Source of the DNA: CAYMZZ01 sp964395095
GTDB lineage: Bacteria; Bacteroidota; Bacteroidia; Chitinophagales; Chitinophagaceae
Assembly (NCBI GenBank): GCA_964395095.1
Contig: CAYMZZ010000003.1
Coordinates: forward strand, 186,001 to 250,000
Direction: 5' to 3'
DNA length: 64,000 bases
Part shown: positions 51,009 to 61,600 of the stretch, piece after piece
Numbering within the stretch: the stretch's first letter is position 1
Layout of the letters: each line of letters begins with the position of its first letter
The notes under the pieces: generated by a model
What the model was told of the DNA's origin: nothing
Database searches by the model: none
What the model saw: the letters and a program-made list of their open reading frames with translations, nothing else
Position numbers and translations under genes: made by a program

Positions 51009-52828
51009 TTCTTCAAAACAATCGCCAATTCATCCAACTGCGCTTCATCAATACTGGCCGGGGCATCGAGCATTACATCGCGGCCGCTGTTGTTTTTGGG
51101 GAAAGCTATAAAGTCGCGGATGCTTTCGCTGCCACCCAGGATGGCGCAAAGCCGGTCGAATCCGAAGGCGATACCACCATGAGGAGGTGCGCCGTACTCA
51201 AAAGCACCCAGCAGAAATCCGAACTTATGCTGTTGTTCTTCCGCATTCATGCCGAGTGCGGCAAACATTTTTTCCTGCAATTCGCGCTGATAGATACGGA
51301 TACTGCCGCCGCCGATTTCATTTCCATTCAACACCATATCGTAGGCATTGGCCTTGATGGAAGCATAGGGATGCTCGAGGTAGCGGGCCGCATCGGTTAT
51401 TTGCGGATCGTTGCCAATCATGGCCGGTATATCCGAAGGCTTGGGCGAGGTAAAGGGGTGGTGCCGGGCTACCCAGCGGTTGCCTTCCTCATCGTATTCA
51501 AACAAGGGGAAATCGAGCACCCAGAGTAGTTTGAATTCGTTTTCTCGACGGAGCCCCAATCTTTTTCCCATTTCGAGGCGCAGCTCACTCATGGCTTTGC
51601 GGGTGCGTTCTTCAGCGCCGGCCAGCAGGAGTACCAGGTCGCCGGGTTGTGCACCTGCCGCCTGGGCAATGGCTTTCAGTCTTTCCTCGGGGTAGAATTT
51701 ATCTACACTGCTTTTGCAGCTTCCATCGGCATTTACCTTAATAAACACCAGCCCCTTCATGCCTATTTGCGGACGCTTTACCCATTCGGTAAGCTCGTCG
51801 GTTTGCTTGCGGGTATATTCACTGCAACCGGGTACGGCAATGGCCAAAACGGTTTCGGCGTTGTCGAATACAACAAACCCTGCATCGTTGATCAATGCGG
51901 CATTATCACTCCGCTCTCTGAATACGTGATGGGGCTTTTTCAGGTTGAGCAGGGGCATGCCAAAGCGAATATCCGGCTTATCGTTGCCATAGGTCCACAT
52001 CGCATCTTCCCAGGTCATGCGGGCGATTTGTTCGGTATAATCGATATTCCTGACCGCTTTAAAAATATGGCGCACCATCCCCTCAAACATCTGCAATATA
52101 TCTTCCTGCTCCACAAATGCCATTTCGCAGTCGATTTGGGTAAACTCGGGCTGACGATCGGCCCGCAGGTCCTCATCGCGAAAACACTTTACGACCTGGT
52201 AATAGCGATCGTAACCACTCACCATCAGCAATTGCTTAAAAGTCTGTGGGCTCTGGGGCAGGGCATAAAACTGACCGGGGTTCATCCGGGAGGGCACTAC
52301 AAAGTCGCGCGCGCCTTCAGGGGTTGACTTGATAAGAAAGGGCGTTTCTATGTCCATAAATCCCTGTTCGTGCAGGTAATTGCGGGCGGCACGGTTCACG
52401 GCATAGCGCAGTTCCAGGTTTTTTTTCACCGCATTACGGCGCAGATCCAAAAAGCGGTACTTCATCCGCAGGTCATCGCCCCCATCAGTATCGTCCTGTA
52501 TGGTGAAAGGGGGCACGGCCGATTTGTTGAGAATTTTGAATTCCGAAACGGTGATCTCAATTTCACCGGTGGCCAGTTGTGGGTTTTTGTTGGTACGCTC
52601 GGTGACGGTGCCCTGGGCCTGCAGCACAAATTCACGGCCTAAGGGGTTGGTTTCCAGGGCAGCGTTCAGTTCTTCCCGAAAATAAAGCTGGGTAATGCCA
52701 TAGCGGTCGCGCAGGTCCACAAAGGTAATGGCACCAAACTTGCGCACGGTTTGTACCCAACCGGCCAGGGTTACTTGCTTATTTACATCAGAAAGGCGTA
52801 ATTCGCCACAGGTATGCGTCCGAAACAT
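51002..52828 (-). CDS. aspS: Aspartyl-tRNA synthetase
   Basis: 608 residues. N-terminal OB-fold: RTHTCGELRLSDVNKQVTLAGWVQTVRKFGAITFVDLRDRYG. Class II motif 2 is VVKCFRDEDLRADRQPEFTQIDCEMAF and motif 3 is GIAFGFDRLCAILGG. The GAD insertion (about 300-430) typical of the bacterial enzyme is present. It charges tRNA-Asp. The TAG stop falls inside a heptamer array. Confidence 0.97.
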   Translation of the reverse strand: MFRTHTCGELRLSDVNKQVTLAGWVQTVRKFGAITFVDLRDRYGITQLYFREELNAALETNPLGREFVLQAQGTVTERTNKNPQLATGEIEITVSEFKILNKSAVPPFTIQDDTDGGDDLRMKYRFLDLRRNAVKKNLELRYAVNRAARNYLHEQGFMDIETPFLIKSTPEGARDFVVPSRMNPGQFYALPQSPQTFKQLLMVSGYDRYYQVVKCFRDEDLRADRQPEFTQIDCEMAFVEQEDILQMFEGMVRHIFKAVRNIDYTEQIARMTWEDAMWTYGNDKPDIRFGMPLLNLKKPHHVFRERSDNAALINDAGFVVFDNAETVLAIAVPGCSEYTRKQTDELTEWVKRPQIGMKGLVFIKVNADGSCKSSVDKFYPEERLKAIAQAAGAQPGDLVLLLAGAEERTRKAMSELRLEMGKRLGLRRENEFKLLWVLDFPLFEYDEEGNRWVARHHPFTSPKPSDIPAMIGNDPQITDAARYLEHPYASIKANAYDMVLNGNEIGGGSIRIYQRELQEKMFAALGMNAEEQQHKFGFLLGAFEYGAPPHGGIAFGFDRLCAILGGSESIRDFIAFPKNNSGRDVMLDAPASIDEAQLDELAIVLKKV

Positions 52829-52847
52829 AGATTTTTGATATGAGGGG

Positions 52848-52855
52848 CAAAGATA
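52848..52855 (-). promoter_or_regulatory. Candidate -7 box for aspS
   Basis: TATCTTTG on the minus strand, 20 bp before the aspS ATG. The sequence upstream, where a -33 box would be, consists of heptamer words (GTTGTAA, GTAGTAA). Confidence 0.55.
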
Positions 52856-52900
52856 AGTTGTAAGTTGTAAGTAGTAAGTTGTAAGTGGGGAAGGAGAGGC
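52856..52900. repeat. Short heptamer array upstream of aspS
   Basis: GTTGTAA, GTTGTAA, GTAGTAA, GTTGTAA, GTGGGGA words directly behind the aspS -7 box. Confidence 0.75.
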
Positions 52901-52918
52901 GTGAGTGGCTTTATCTAA

Positions 52919-53451
52919 GCCCCGAAGGGGCGTAATATATCAGGGCCGTCCGTAAGGGCGGCCATAACGTGAATCGTGAATCGTGAGGCGTGAGACGTGA
53001 GGCGTGAGACGTGAGGCGCGAATCGTGAGACGTGAGGCGCGAATCGTGAGGCGTGAGGCGTGGCATCCAAGCCCCGCAGGGGCGACATATCATAGGGCCG
53101 TCCGTAAGGGCGGCCACAACGCGAATCGTGAGACGTGAGGCGCGAATCGTGAGACGTGAGGCGTGGCATCCAAGCCCCGCAGGGGCGACATATCATAGGA
53201 CCGTCCGATAGGGCGGCCATAACGTGAATCGTGAATCGTGAATCGTGAGGCGTGAGGCGCGAATCGTGAGACGTCAGGCGTGGCATCCGAGCCCCGCAGG
53301 GGCGACATATCATAGGGCCGTCCGATAGGGCGGCCATAACGTGAATCGTGAATCGTGAATCGTGAGGCGTGAGACGTGAGACGTGAGGCGTGGCATCCGA
53401 GCCCCGCAGGGGCGACATATCATAGGACCGTCCGTAGGGCGGTCCTATGGA
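52919..53451. repeat. Composite tandem array: palindromic cores with heptamer spacers
   Basis: Cores start at 52919, 53071, 53174, 53291 and 53401. Each core of 49 bp has a GCCCC-GCA-GGGGC palindrome and a GGCCG...CGGCC palindrome. Between cores lie 13, 6, 8 and 7 heptamers (CGTGAAT, CGTGAGG, CGTGAGA, CGCGAAT), each set closed by CGTGGCATCCAA or CGTGGCATCCGA. Period minus heptamers is exactly 61 bp in all four cases. There is no gene in the array; several frames stay open only because of the repeat. Confidence 0.97.
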
Positions 53452-53585
53452 GGATAGCGTGAGTAGTGAGTAGTAAGTAGTAAGTGGTAAGTTGTAATTG
53501 GTGCAACTAACTATACTTTCAACCCTAAACTCTAAACCCAATACTTAAAACTTAGAACTTAAAACTTAAAACCTAAAACTTCCAA
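53452..53585. repeat. Heptamer flank of the composite array
   Basis: GTGAGTA, GTAAGTA, GTAAGTG, GTTGTAA words to about 53500, then the complementary type (CCTAAAC, CTTAAAA, CTTAGAA) at 53520-53585. The following 120 bp before the peptidase gene show nothing recognisable. Confidence 0.8.
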
Positions 53586-53707
53586 CCGCCACCTGATTGA
53601 TTCATAGCATTTTCGCTTGGCCAATCGTAGATTTACTAAGAGAGAATGCTATTCGGGGCTTGCATAATCTCCGATCCTTGTTTACATTTATACCCGAACC
53701 GTACGCT

Positions 53708-54490
53708 ATGCAATCATTTCTGCGAAAACTGAGCAGGTTTTTTGTGCAGGGCACAAACTCCGATGCGCCTCCAAAGCCAGGGGAAGTGCAGGTGGATAAT
53801 GCCACCTATGAGCGCTATGCTTATCTTGTCGGTAGTGTTTTTTCCTATTTTAATGATCTGCCTTCTTCTTCCAAACGTCGTTTTATTGAACGCGTTGCGA
53901 ATTTTCGCGCCCAAAAGGATTTTCATTTTATTGGCCTGGAGAACAAGGAGGAATATGAGGTACTGGTAAGCGCTTCGGCGGTGCAGGTCACTTTTGGTTT
54001 GAAGAATTACCTCCTCGCTTATTTTAAGGATATCTATATTCTTGCAGATGCCTATCACATGGAAAGTGACGATGAACTCTATATCGGGCACGTGGCACCG
54101 GATGGCATCTATCTTTCCTGGAAACATTTTCTCTACGGCTATTCCAACCGCAACGACAATATTAATGTGGCCGTGCACGAAATGGCGCATGCCTTATTGC
54201 ACAACAATTTCTTTGCGCAATACAATACCGATATGCATTTCCGGTTGAATTATGAAAAATTCAGCAGCAAAACGGGCCGCATATTTGCGGATGTAATTAC
54301 GAAGCGGCAAAGCTATCTGCGCAGCTACGCTTTCACCAATGTGCATGAGTTTTGGGCAGTGAGCGTTGAGGCATTTTTCGAAAATCCGGTTGGCCTGCGC
54401 GACAATATGCCCGATCTCTACGATGCCCTTTGCCGGGTACTGAACCAGGATCCTTCCACCCCCCATAAACTATTCAAATCCGAACCATGA
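53708..54490 (+). CDS. mtfA: Zinc-dependent peptidase, MtfA/M90-like
   Basis: 260 residues from ATG 53708. The metal site is VHEMAHAL (His157, Glu158, His161), and NVHEFWAVSVEAFFENP supplies the third ligand. The FKDIYILAD and YLSWKHFLYG segments match the MtfA family, which in E. coli is a cytosolic peptidase linked to Mlc and glucose uptake. Here no sugar phosphotransferase genes are nearby, so the regulatory role should not be assumed. An earlier in-frame start (53597) would add 37 residues that do not look like the family. Confidence 0.85.
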   Translation: MQSFLRKLSRFFVQGTNSDAPPKPGEVQVDNATYERYAYLVGSVFSYFNDLPSSSKRRFIERVANFRAQKDFHFIGLENKEEYEVLVSASAVQVTFGLKNYLLAYFKDIYILADAYHMESDDELYIGHVAPDGIYLSWKHFLYGYSNRNDNINVAVHEMAHALLHNNFFAQYNTDMHFRLNYEKFSSKTGRIFADVITKRQSYLRSYAFTNVHEFWAVSVEAFFENPVGLRDNMPDLYDALCRVLNQDPSTPHKLFKSEP

Positions 54491-54564
54491 TCACCCTTTT
54501 CCTCATTTACCAGTGCCGAAAAATGATTCGTAAGTATCGTCGTCAACGTCTGGCAATAGCCTGA

Positions 54565-55626
54565 TCAGTTTTGAGATAGTATTCTACGGAATCTTTGCAC
54601 ATCCGCTTCCGGGCTGATGCTTTTTCCGTCTAGTAAATATTCGGTCAGCTCCCGCGCGAAAAAAGGCGCCAGCGAACATCCCTTGGTACCCATGCCGTTG
54701 AAAATACCCACGGAGGGATGAAGCGGATGCAACCCGACAAAAGGCCTTCGCTCCAAAGTGGCAGGTCGCAAGCCCGCCCGCTGATCCTCGATCGTCCAGC
54801 CACAGCGCAGCCAGTTCTTTAATGCGGATTCCGCTTTCTCCCGAAATTCCTGCGTTGGATGCAAATGTTCAAACTCCCATTCGTAGCTGGCCCCCAGCCA
54901 AAACATTTCTTTTTCCGGTAAGGGCACCAGCAGCATTGACTTCTTATAAATGCGTTGATCGGGCAGATCAGGAATACGCAGGATCAATGCCTGGCCCTTA
55001 TTGCGCGAAAAGGGCAGGCGCTGAAACCAGGGATTCTCCATACCCGCGGGGCCATCGCAGAAAATGATCTTTTGGGCTGTGATGTCGTTATAAACAATAT
55101 GGTCGGCTTCCACACGCAAACTGCCTATCGCAAAGAAATCCTTACGCAGCATTTGCCGGCTCTGGAGATAGCTTTGCCAGGCCGGTATCAGCCAGTCGAG
55201 ATGCGCGGTATACACTGGTTTTATTTCGCCATAGCCAAATTCCAGTTGCATCCATTTTTCCCATTCGGGCGCATTGTTTCCGAAGCTTACATAGGGATCC
55301 GCTGTCGCTATTTTTTCTTCATAGGAAGCGCGCATAAAAGGGTTGGGAAAAATGTCAACAATATCTTTTCGGGAAAAAGCTTCTCCCTGCAAACGCGCGC
55401 CAATAGCGCCATAGGCTTCTGGTACAAAGCCGAGTATTTCATTGGCCCGCCACACGGTGCTCAGGCGGCGACCGGTTACCGGATTCATGACGCCCGCGGC
55501 CACACGGCTGGGACTATGGCTTTGGGGTTCATCTATTACCAAAACCGATGCGCCCTTTTCCAGCAGGAAAAAAGACAGGAAGGTTCCCGATATACCCTGC
55601 CCTATAATAAGGTAGTCCACATCCAT
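54565..55626 (-). CDS. FAD-dependent oxidoreductase, DAO family
   Basis: 353 residues. The FAD motif DYLIIGQGISGTFLSFFLLEKGASVLVIDE (GxGxxG at residues 8-13) is followed by SRVAAGVMNPVTGRRLSTVWRANE. The C-terminal RPFVGLHPLHPSVGIFNGMGTKGCSLAPFFA has the second FAD contact. It resembles glycine/D-amino-acid oxidases and the MnmC oxidase domain. The substrate is not known. It lies 29 bp downstream of the macroglobulin gene on the same strand. Confidence 0.88.
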   Translation of the reverse strand: MDVDYLIIGQGISGTFLSFFLLEKGASVLVIDEPQSHSPSRVAAGVMNPVTGRRLSTVWRANEILGFVPEAYGAIGARLQGEAFSRKDIVDIFPNPFMRASYEEKIATADPYVSFGNNAPEWEKWMQLEFGYGEIKPVYTAHLDWLIPAWQSYLQSRQMLRKDFFAIGSLRVEADHIVYNDITAQKIIFCDGPAGMENPWFQRLPFSRNKGQALILRIPDLPDQRIYKKSMLLVPLPEKEMFWLGASYEWEFEHLHPTQEFREKAESALKNWLRCGWTIEDQRAGLRPATLERRPFVGLHPLHPSVGIFNGMGTKGCSLAPFFARELTEYLLDGKSISPEADVQRFRRILSQN

Positions 55627-55655
55627 GCTGCAAAATAAACAGGTAATGGCATAAA

Positions 55656-58600
55656 TTATTGGGCATTAATCCTTACTCTTATGCCTTCACTATGCGCGCG
55701 AAACTCCGGCGCATACATGCACTCAATGCTCGTAATGCCATTGGTGAAATCGCCGGCATGGCTGGCAAAAAGGCTGTACTCAAAAACATAAGTGCCCCTG
55801 CGCAGGTGCTGGAAGAAGAAATGTGTGGCCGCGTCGCGGGTACTTTCATAATAGCCCAGGCCGCCCTGCCATTTGTAGCCACTCATCACATTCACCGGTT
55901 CCATGCCCGCCGCCCGCAGGTCTTTCATGTGCAGGTATTCCATTTCACGATCCGCTTTGAGGATGATGCGTACAACCACCTTATCGCCTACTTCGAGGTA
56001 AGCGCCCTCCTGTAGCTCTTCCAACACGGGCCCGGCATCGGTATTTTTTTGCACATAGAGTTTTTTCTCCAGTTGCAGCGGTGTGGCCGATGGGCTGATC
56101 TTATCCATGTCTTCAAAATACTGCCAGTACACGGCACCCCAACTGCTGGCAGGCGCGCTGCCCGCAGGTTGTTTCACTTCGAGGGCGATAGCGCCCATTT
56201 CGGGTTTTATTTCTTCCGCTTCCAGGCTTTGTTTGAAATAGCCGGTTCCTTCCTCTGTTGTAGTTGTTGTACTCGACATTTCTGTACTTCCCAGCCTTAT
56301 CGTCACCTGCGCGCTCGCATCCTGCCAGGCGTTTTGCTGCAAAAGCAGGGCATAGCAGGCTTCGGCCGTGGCTTTGGTACTTTCCCAGCGGTTGGTCTGT
56401 TTGTTTTTCAGCAGCCAGGTTCGGAATTCATCGGCAGTTTTTGAATCATTATTGATTTCCAAAAAGGCTTCCACCATCAGGGCCTGTCTTTCAAGGGGGG
56501 CTTCATACCACCACCAGCTACGGGTGGCGCTTTTGTGATAGCGGCCCAGTTCTTCGCTGTATACGGTGGTTTCTTTCAGCGATTTCAGGATGTTTTTAGC
56601 AACAACCGAGTTTCCGCTTCGGTGCAGGCTGAGGGCGATCATGGCCTGTTGGTACTTACCCGTTTTTAGCCAGCTCTGCGACAGACGGCCACGGAAATAA
56701 TCAACGGCTTTCTGCGCTACGGCTGTTATTTTTTCCGCTGGGAAAAAGCTGCGCAGGTAGAAGTATTGCACCTGTGTTGAATTCAGGGTATATTTTTTCA
56801 GATCCGTTTTCTGCTTCAGGAGTTGCTGATGGTCCTCCTGCATTTGCCGGTCGAGCCAGCCCAGGCCGCTCCTCAGTATCGCCATCCATTCATTTTCCTG
56901 CATGGCAGGCAGGGCTTTCAGTTTTTGCAAATGCCCGATCCCGGAAAGAATATACTGCGTGATGTAGCGGTTATCGGGTCCACCCTTGAACCAGGGGAAT
57001 GCTCCACTGGGGTTTTGCATTTCCTTCAGTTTGGCGAGGGTGCCGCGCAGTTCGCTTTGCAGTGCCTGCTGATCAAACAGCCGGGCGATATTTTCCTTTT
57101 GTGCTGTTTCCGATTGCGCTTCCAGCACCCAGGGTGTTTCTTCCAGCAAAATATTTTTCAGCTCCTGGTTTTTCTGCAGGTTGCTGATCAGCGCCGCCGT
57201 ATCCTTTTCTTTCCATTTTTCAAATACGGCGCGGATCCGGGGCGAACTGTTCGCTATATGTGCAGCCAAAGCGTTGGCAAAGTAGCGGTTCCAGTTTTGT
57301 TCGGCGCATTCGTAAGGGAATTCCATCAGGTAGGGTAGCGCCTGCACCACATACCAAATAGGGTTGCTGCTATACTCCACAGTCAGCCTTTGCGACTGCA
57401 GGGTGGGGGAATTGCCCGATTCTTTTAGTTTGTCGAAGCTGAATGTTTTATTGCCATTACCCTTCATTTGCAGGGGCAGCGATTCAGTCACCAGCATCCG
57501 GTTGCTCAATACCGGCAGGTTGGCTTCTTCGCCATCGCTATGCTTGTCGGCAACAGCAATCATGCGCCAGGTAATGGGCTGGGTAAACTGAAAGGGTACC
57601 TGCAATTGAAAACTCACCGAAGCGCTTTGCTGCGCCGCGGCTGTGAAATACTGCCGGGGCACCACTATGCGGAAGCGACTGTCGAGCGGCTTGTTAGTAG
57701 CTGCATCCAGCAATTCCAAACGCACTTCGCCGGTTAATTCCTTCTCCGTCAGGTTCACCAGTTTGGCGCTGAATTCCATTTGATCACCTTCGCGGAGGAA
57801 GCGGGGCGGATTGGGTTGCAGCATCAGTTCTTTCTGCGTTACCATCTCCCGGCTGCTATAGCCGAGAGCGAGCTCCTTGCTATGCGCCAGTGCCTGAAAT
57901 TTCCAGCGTGTGAGCGCTTCGGGCATGGTAAAGGAAAATTCCACCGCACCTGTGCTATCGGTACGCAAATCGGGAAAGAAGAAGGCGGTTTCGTTGAAAT
58001 TTTTTCGGGGTGCAGGAGATTGTTCCTTTTTACCTGGCGCAATAACAGCATCCCTCAATACTTCAACCGATGGAATTATTTGAAATTTGTCAATTTTAGT
58101 AGGGTCGTTTAGATTATAAACTGGCAAGGTATCTATCGTGATACTAGCGGAACCTAGATCATAGGCTAGTGGCATTCGACGTCCAGATTTAGTCGCTAGT
58201 CCTTGCAGTTCTTGCGGCCACAGCAGTGATCCAATTAAATGTTCAAGTCGGTCGTATTCTTTGATAAATGTATAATCATATTGCCCGGGTTCTCTCCAGA
58301 CATTGGTGATTGGGTTTGCTCTGAAATTCTCACCTTTCCAGCTATGCCGATTGAAATAATTGGGATAAATCGATGGCTTTCTCCAGGCATGCGGATAAAA
58401 CTGGTCCAGCGATGCATCGTACATGCTGGCCAGCACTTCGGTCGCCACCTTGTCCTTTTTGGCGCCGCTGATGCGGATGGTCCAGGTTTCGGCGCTGCCG
58501 GGCAGGGTCTTATCGCGCCAGCTCAGGTATTCCACGTTCAGGTCTTTGTTGCTCCAGGGAACAACCATCGTTTCGTTGTGCTGATAAAAGCGATTGTCTT

Positions 58601-61600
58601 TTACAAAGGCCCAGCTCAACCCAAATCCCCCGCGGTCGCCTTCGGTAATCTTTTCGGAAAATACCCGGATACCACTTTTCCATTCCAAAGCGCTGCGCCG
58701 GCTTTCTTTACCGATGGAAGGGCGGTCCATAAAATGCAGTAGATAAATATCCTTTGCCGAACTGCCCAGGCTTACACGTGCTTCTTCGCCGGGCTCCACG
58801 GGGCGGCTGCCTTCCACCCATAAATATTGCGGACGGTTCAGCTCATTTTTTTCCGGCGCATAAAGCTCCAGGTATTGGCGTGCCTTCACTTCCTTTCCAA
58901 AAGCGTCCGTACTGCTAAACTCCAGTACATAAAATCCTGCGGGCCAGTTTTTCTTTTGCCAGGTCCATTGGCCATCGGCGCGACTGCTATCGCTTTGCTG
59001 TAAAATTTCGGCTTCCTTCTCCCAGCTCTGGTAATCGGACTCGTTATCGTATTCATCCAGCGGGAAATGGCGCAGGTACTCCTGTTTCGACAGCAGAAAC
59101 TGATCGGGCCGCTCCCAATACCGATCCCGTATCAGCCGGTTTTCTGTTTTTAGGCGATGGACTTTTAGCGCCACTTTCGCAGGCACAAATTCATCAGCCA
59201 TATTGCGGGTGCGGACGGTGATTTTGTGCAGGCTGTCGACCGGTAATTTTTCTGGCAGGTAAATGTCCAGCTTTAGTGCCGTATAAGCCGCGGTGATGCT
59301 GGTTTCACCACTGCGGGTTTCGCCATTTATATCCGTTACGTCGGCCGTTACCTGGTAATCGAAATAAGGGTTCTGTGCCGGATCAATTTTTTTGTCGGGA
59401 ATGGCCAGGAAGCGGATCTCAAATCTTCCATCGGCATCCGTGGTTAATTCGCCATGGGCAATTTCCCTTTCTTCCGATGAAGGCCACCAACTGCGGCCCC
59501 ACCAGGGGTAGGGGAACCGGGCTTGCCTTACCACGCGATAACGTACTTTGGCGCCATCGATATTGTTGCCGGCATAAGCCCTGGCCAGGCCGGTAACGCG
59601 GATGCTGTCGCCCACCCGGAACGATTCGCGAATGGGTTCATAGCTCACTTCAAATTTGGGTCGCTTGTATTCTTCTACCCGAATATCAGCAGACCCCTGT
59701 TCGCTTTTCGTAAAAAGGGTAAAAGCGCCCGTTAATCCGCTGGAGGGTAGAAGGAAGCGTGCCGAAAAACTTCCGTATTCGTTGCTTTTTACAGCAACAC
59801 TGTCTACCGTTTGGCCATTGGCATCACGCAGGTAGAGCTTTGTTTTTCGTTCGGCAACAATTTCAGGAAGATTGTTTTCCTGATACTGCTTCAGCATAAT
59901 CCCTTTTACGAATAAGGTTTGCCCGGGCCGATACAGGCTGCGATCGGTGAACAGAAAAAGGGATACAGGATTAGATTCCTCAACCCCTTCTCGGGGATAC
60001 CATATATAAGTGGAGTTCTGTAGAAACAATTCATCGGCCCCATACCTGATTTGGAACCGGGTGCTGCGGGAATAATAATTGTCCTCATCGTTTCTACCGA
60101 TTTTTTCATTGAAATAGCCCTGCTCATCGGTTTGAAAAGCGCGACCTTTTGCCCAGGTATAGCGGCTCAGTTTGCTGTCATAGCTTTGTGTCCAGGTTTG
60201 CACCTGTGCGCCTCGCAGGGGTTTGCCCGTTTCGCGGTGCAGCACATAGTAATGGTTGTCGCGATGGATATAGCTGATCTGCGATACATGGAACTGGCCA
60301 TAGCCACGCACGCGACTGCCTTCCTTATCCATTGCCGACGAACTGGCCAACAGTAAATAATTCCCATTTTCCAGTCCATCAATTTTGATTTCTACCCGAT
60401 GAGTCTGATAGTCTCCGGTTTCGGGCAGGTTCTGTTGCCAGTTGCGGATGGGTGCGGCTTTTTCCAATGCCGACCAGGTGGCGATTTCATCTCCAGTCTC
60501 AATCATCTTTTGCAGTTCCTCCGACCAGCGCAGGATACGCAATTCCAGGGTGGATACATTTTTATAGCTCACCAAAGCACGGAAGGGCTGCGAGGGCAGG
60601 TATACCAGCTCCAATTGAATGTTTAGGTCATTGTCCAGTATCTCGCGCTTCAGTTGCCGGGCATTGTACCAGCCTTCGCTGGTATCTTTCGTGGCGGTAT
60701 TCAAAGGGTTGGCCAGTATTGTCTCGCAGATCTCCAGCGCTTTTGCTTTTTCGTATCGATAACTGGTATCCGCATGGGGACTATATTGTTCCCCGCGATT
60801 GCGGTGGTATTGCGCCACCAGAAACCAGGCCTGCGCGGCGGCGGGTTGTTGATTGTATTGATGTGCGATATGATTGATAGAGAGAAAATAAAGCTCCTCT
60901 TTATCGGGATGGGTGGATTGGTTGCGGACAAATTGTAGTCTTGCCAGGTCCACATCAATCAGCGCTTCATGGCTTTTGTCGTGCAGGTGAAAGCGAACCA
61001 GACGTTGGTAGAGCAGCAAAGCCTGGTAGATGAGCGAATTGCTGTCGTTGCTTTCGAATTTCCGGTGCACAAAATCCGCCGCGGGATCAAAAGCGGCGGC
61101 TAAATCCAGTTCAAAAGCCTCGGTAGGTTCCTGCAGGGTCGATTCTCCGCTCTTGAAATATTCGAGTGCCTGGTGTGCGAGCAGATCGAAAAGGGTGGGG
61201 CGCAATGAACGGCTATTGCCTTTGAGGATGATGGCATCAAAAGCCGATACCGGTGTTTTTTGCAACAAGGGCTCATCCTGAAGTGACTGGCGGAACAATT
61301 CGGTAATGCGGGTATGCAAATGGCTGGCCGACCAGGTATCGATATCCGTCGCATTATAATCGGCGACTGTGGTTTGCTGGTAGAGCCGCCAGCGGTTCAT
61401 TTGAAAATAGTTCCAGTACCTCCCTGCCAGCAGGCTTTGTAGAACCGCTTTGGCGGGCGTTTGAATTTTTGTCAATTCCTTTTCCCATTCACGAATCACC
61501 AGCTTTTGGTTGTCTTCCCGGGTCTCTTCCTGCAAATCGGCCATAAAGATCAGGCATTTCAGGCGCTGCGGCTCCTGTTGCTGCTTCAGGGCCAGCGCAT

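Noticed and set aside
52919..53451. CRISPR array
   Set aside because: The constant units are regularly spaced but the spacers are strings of one heptamer family with unequal lengths, and no cas gene is present.
52915..53541. Long open frames through the composite array
   Set aside because: Openness is produced by repeats without stops in that frame; the peptides are SRLTPHDSRF-type repeats.
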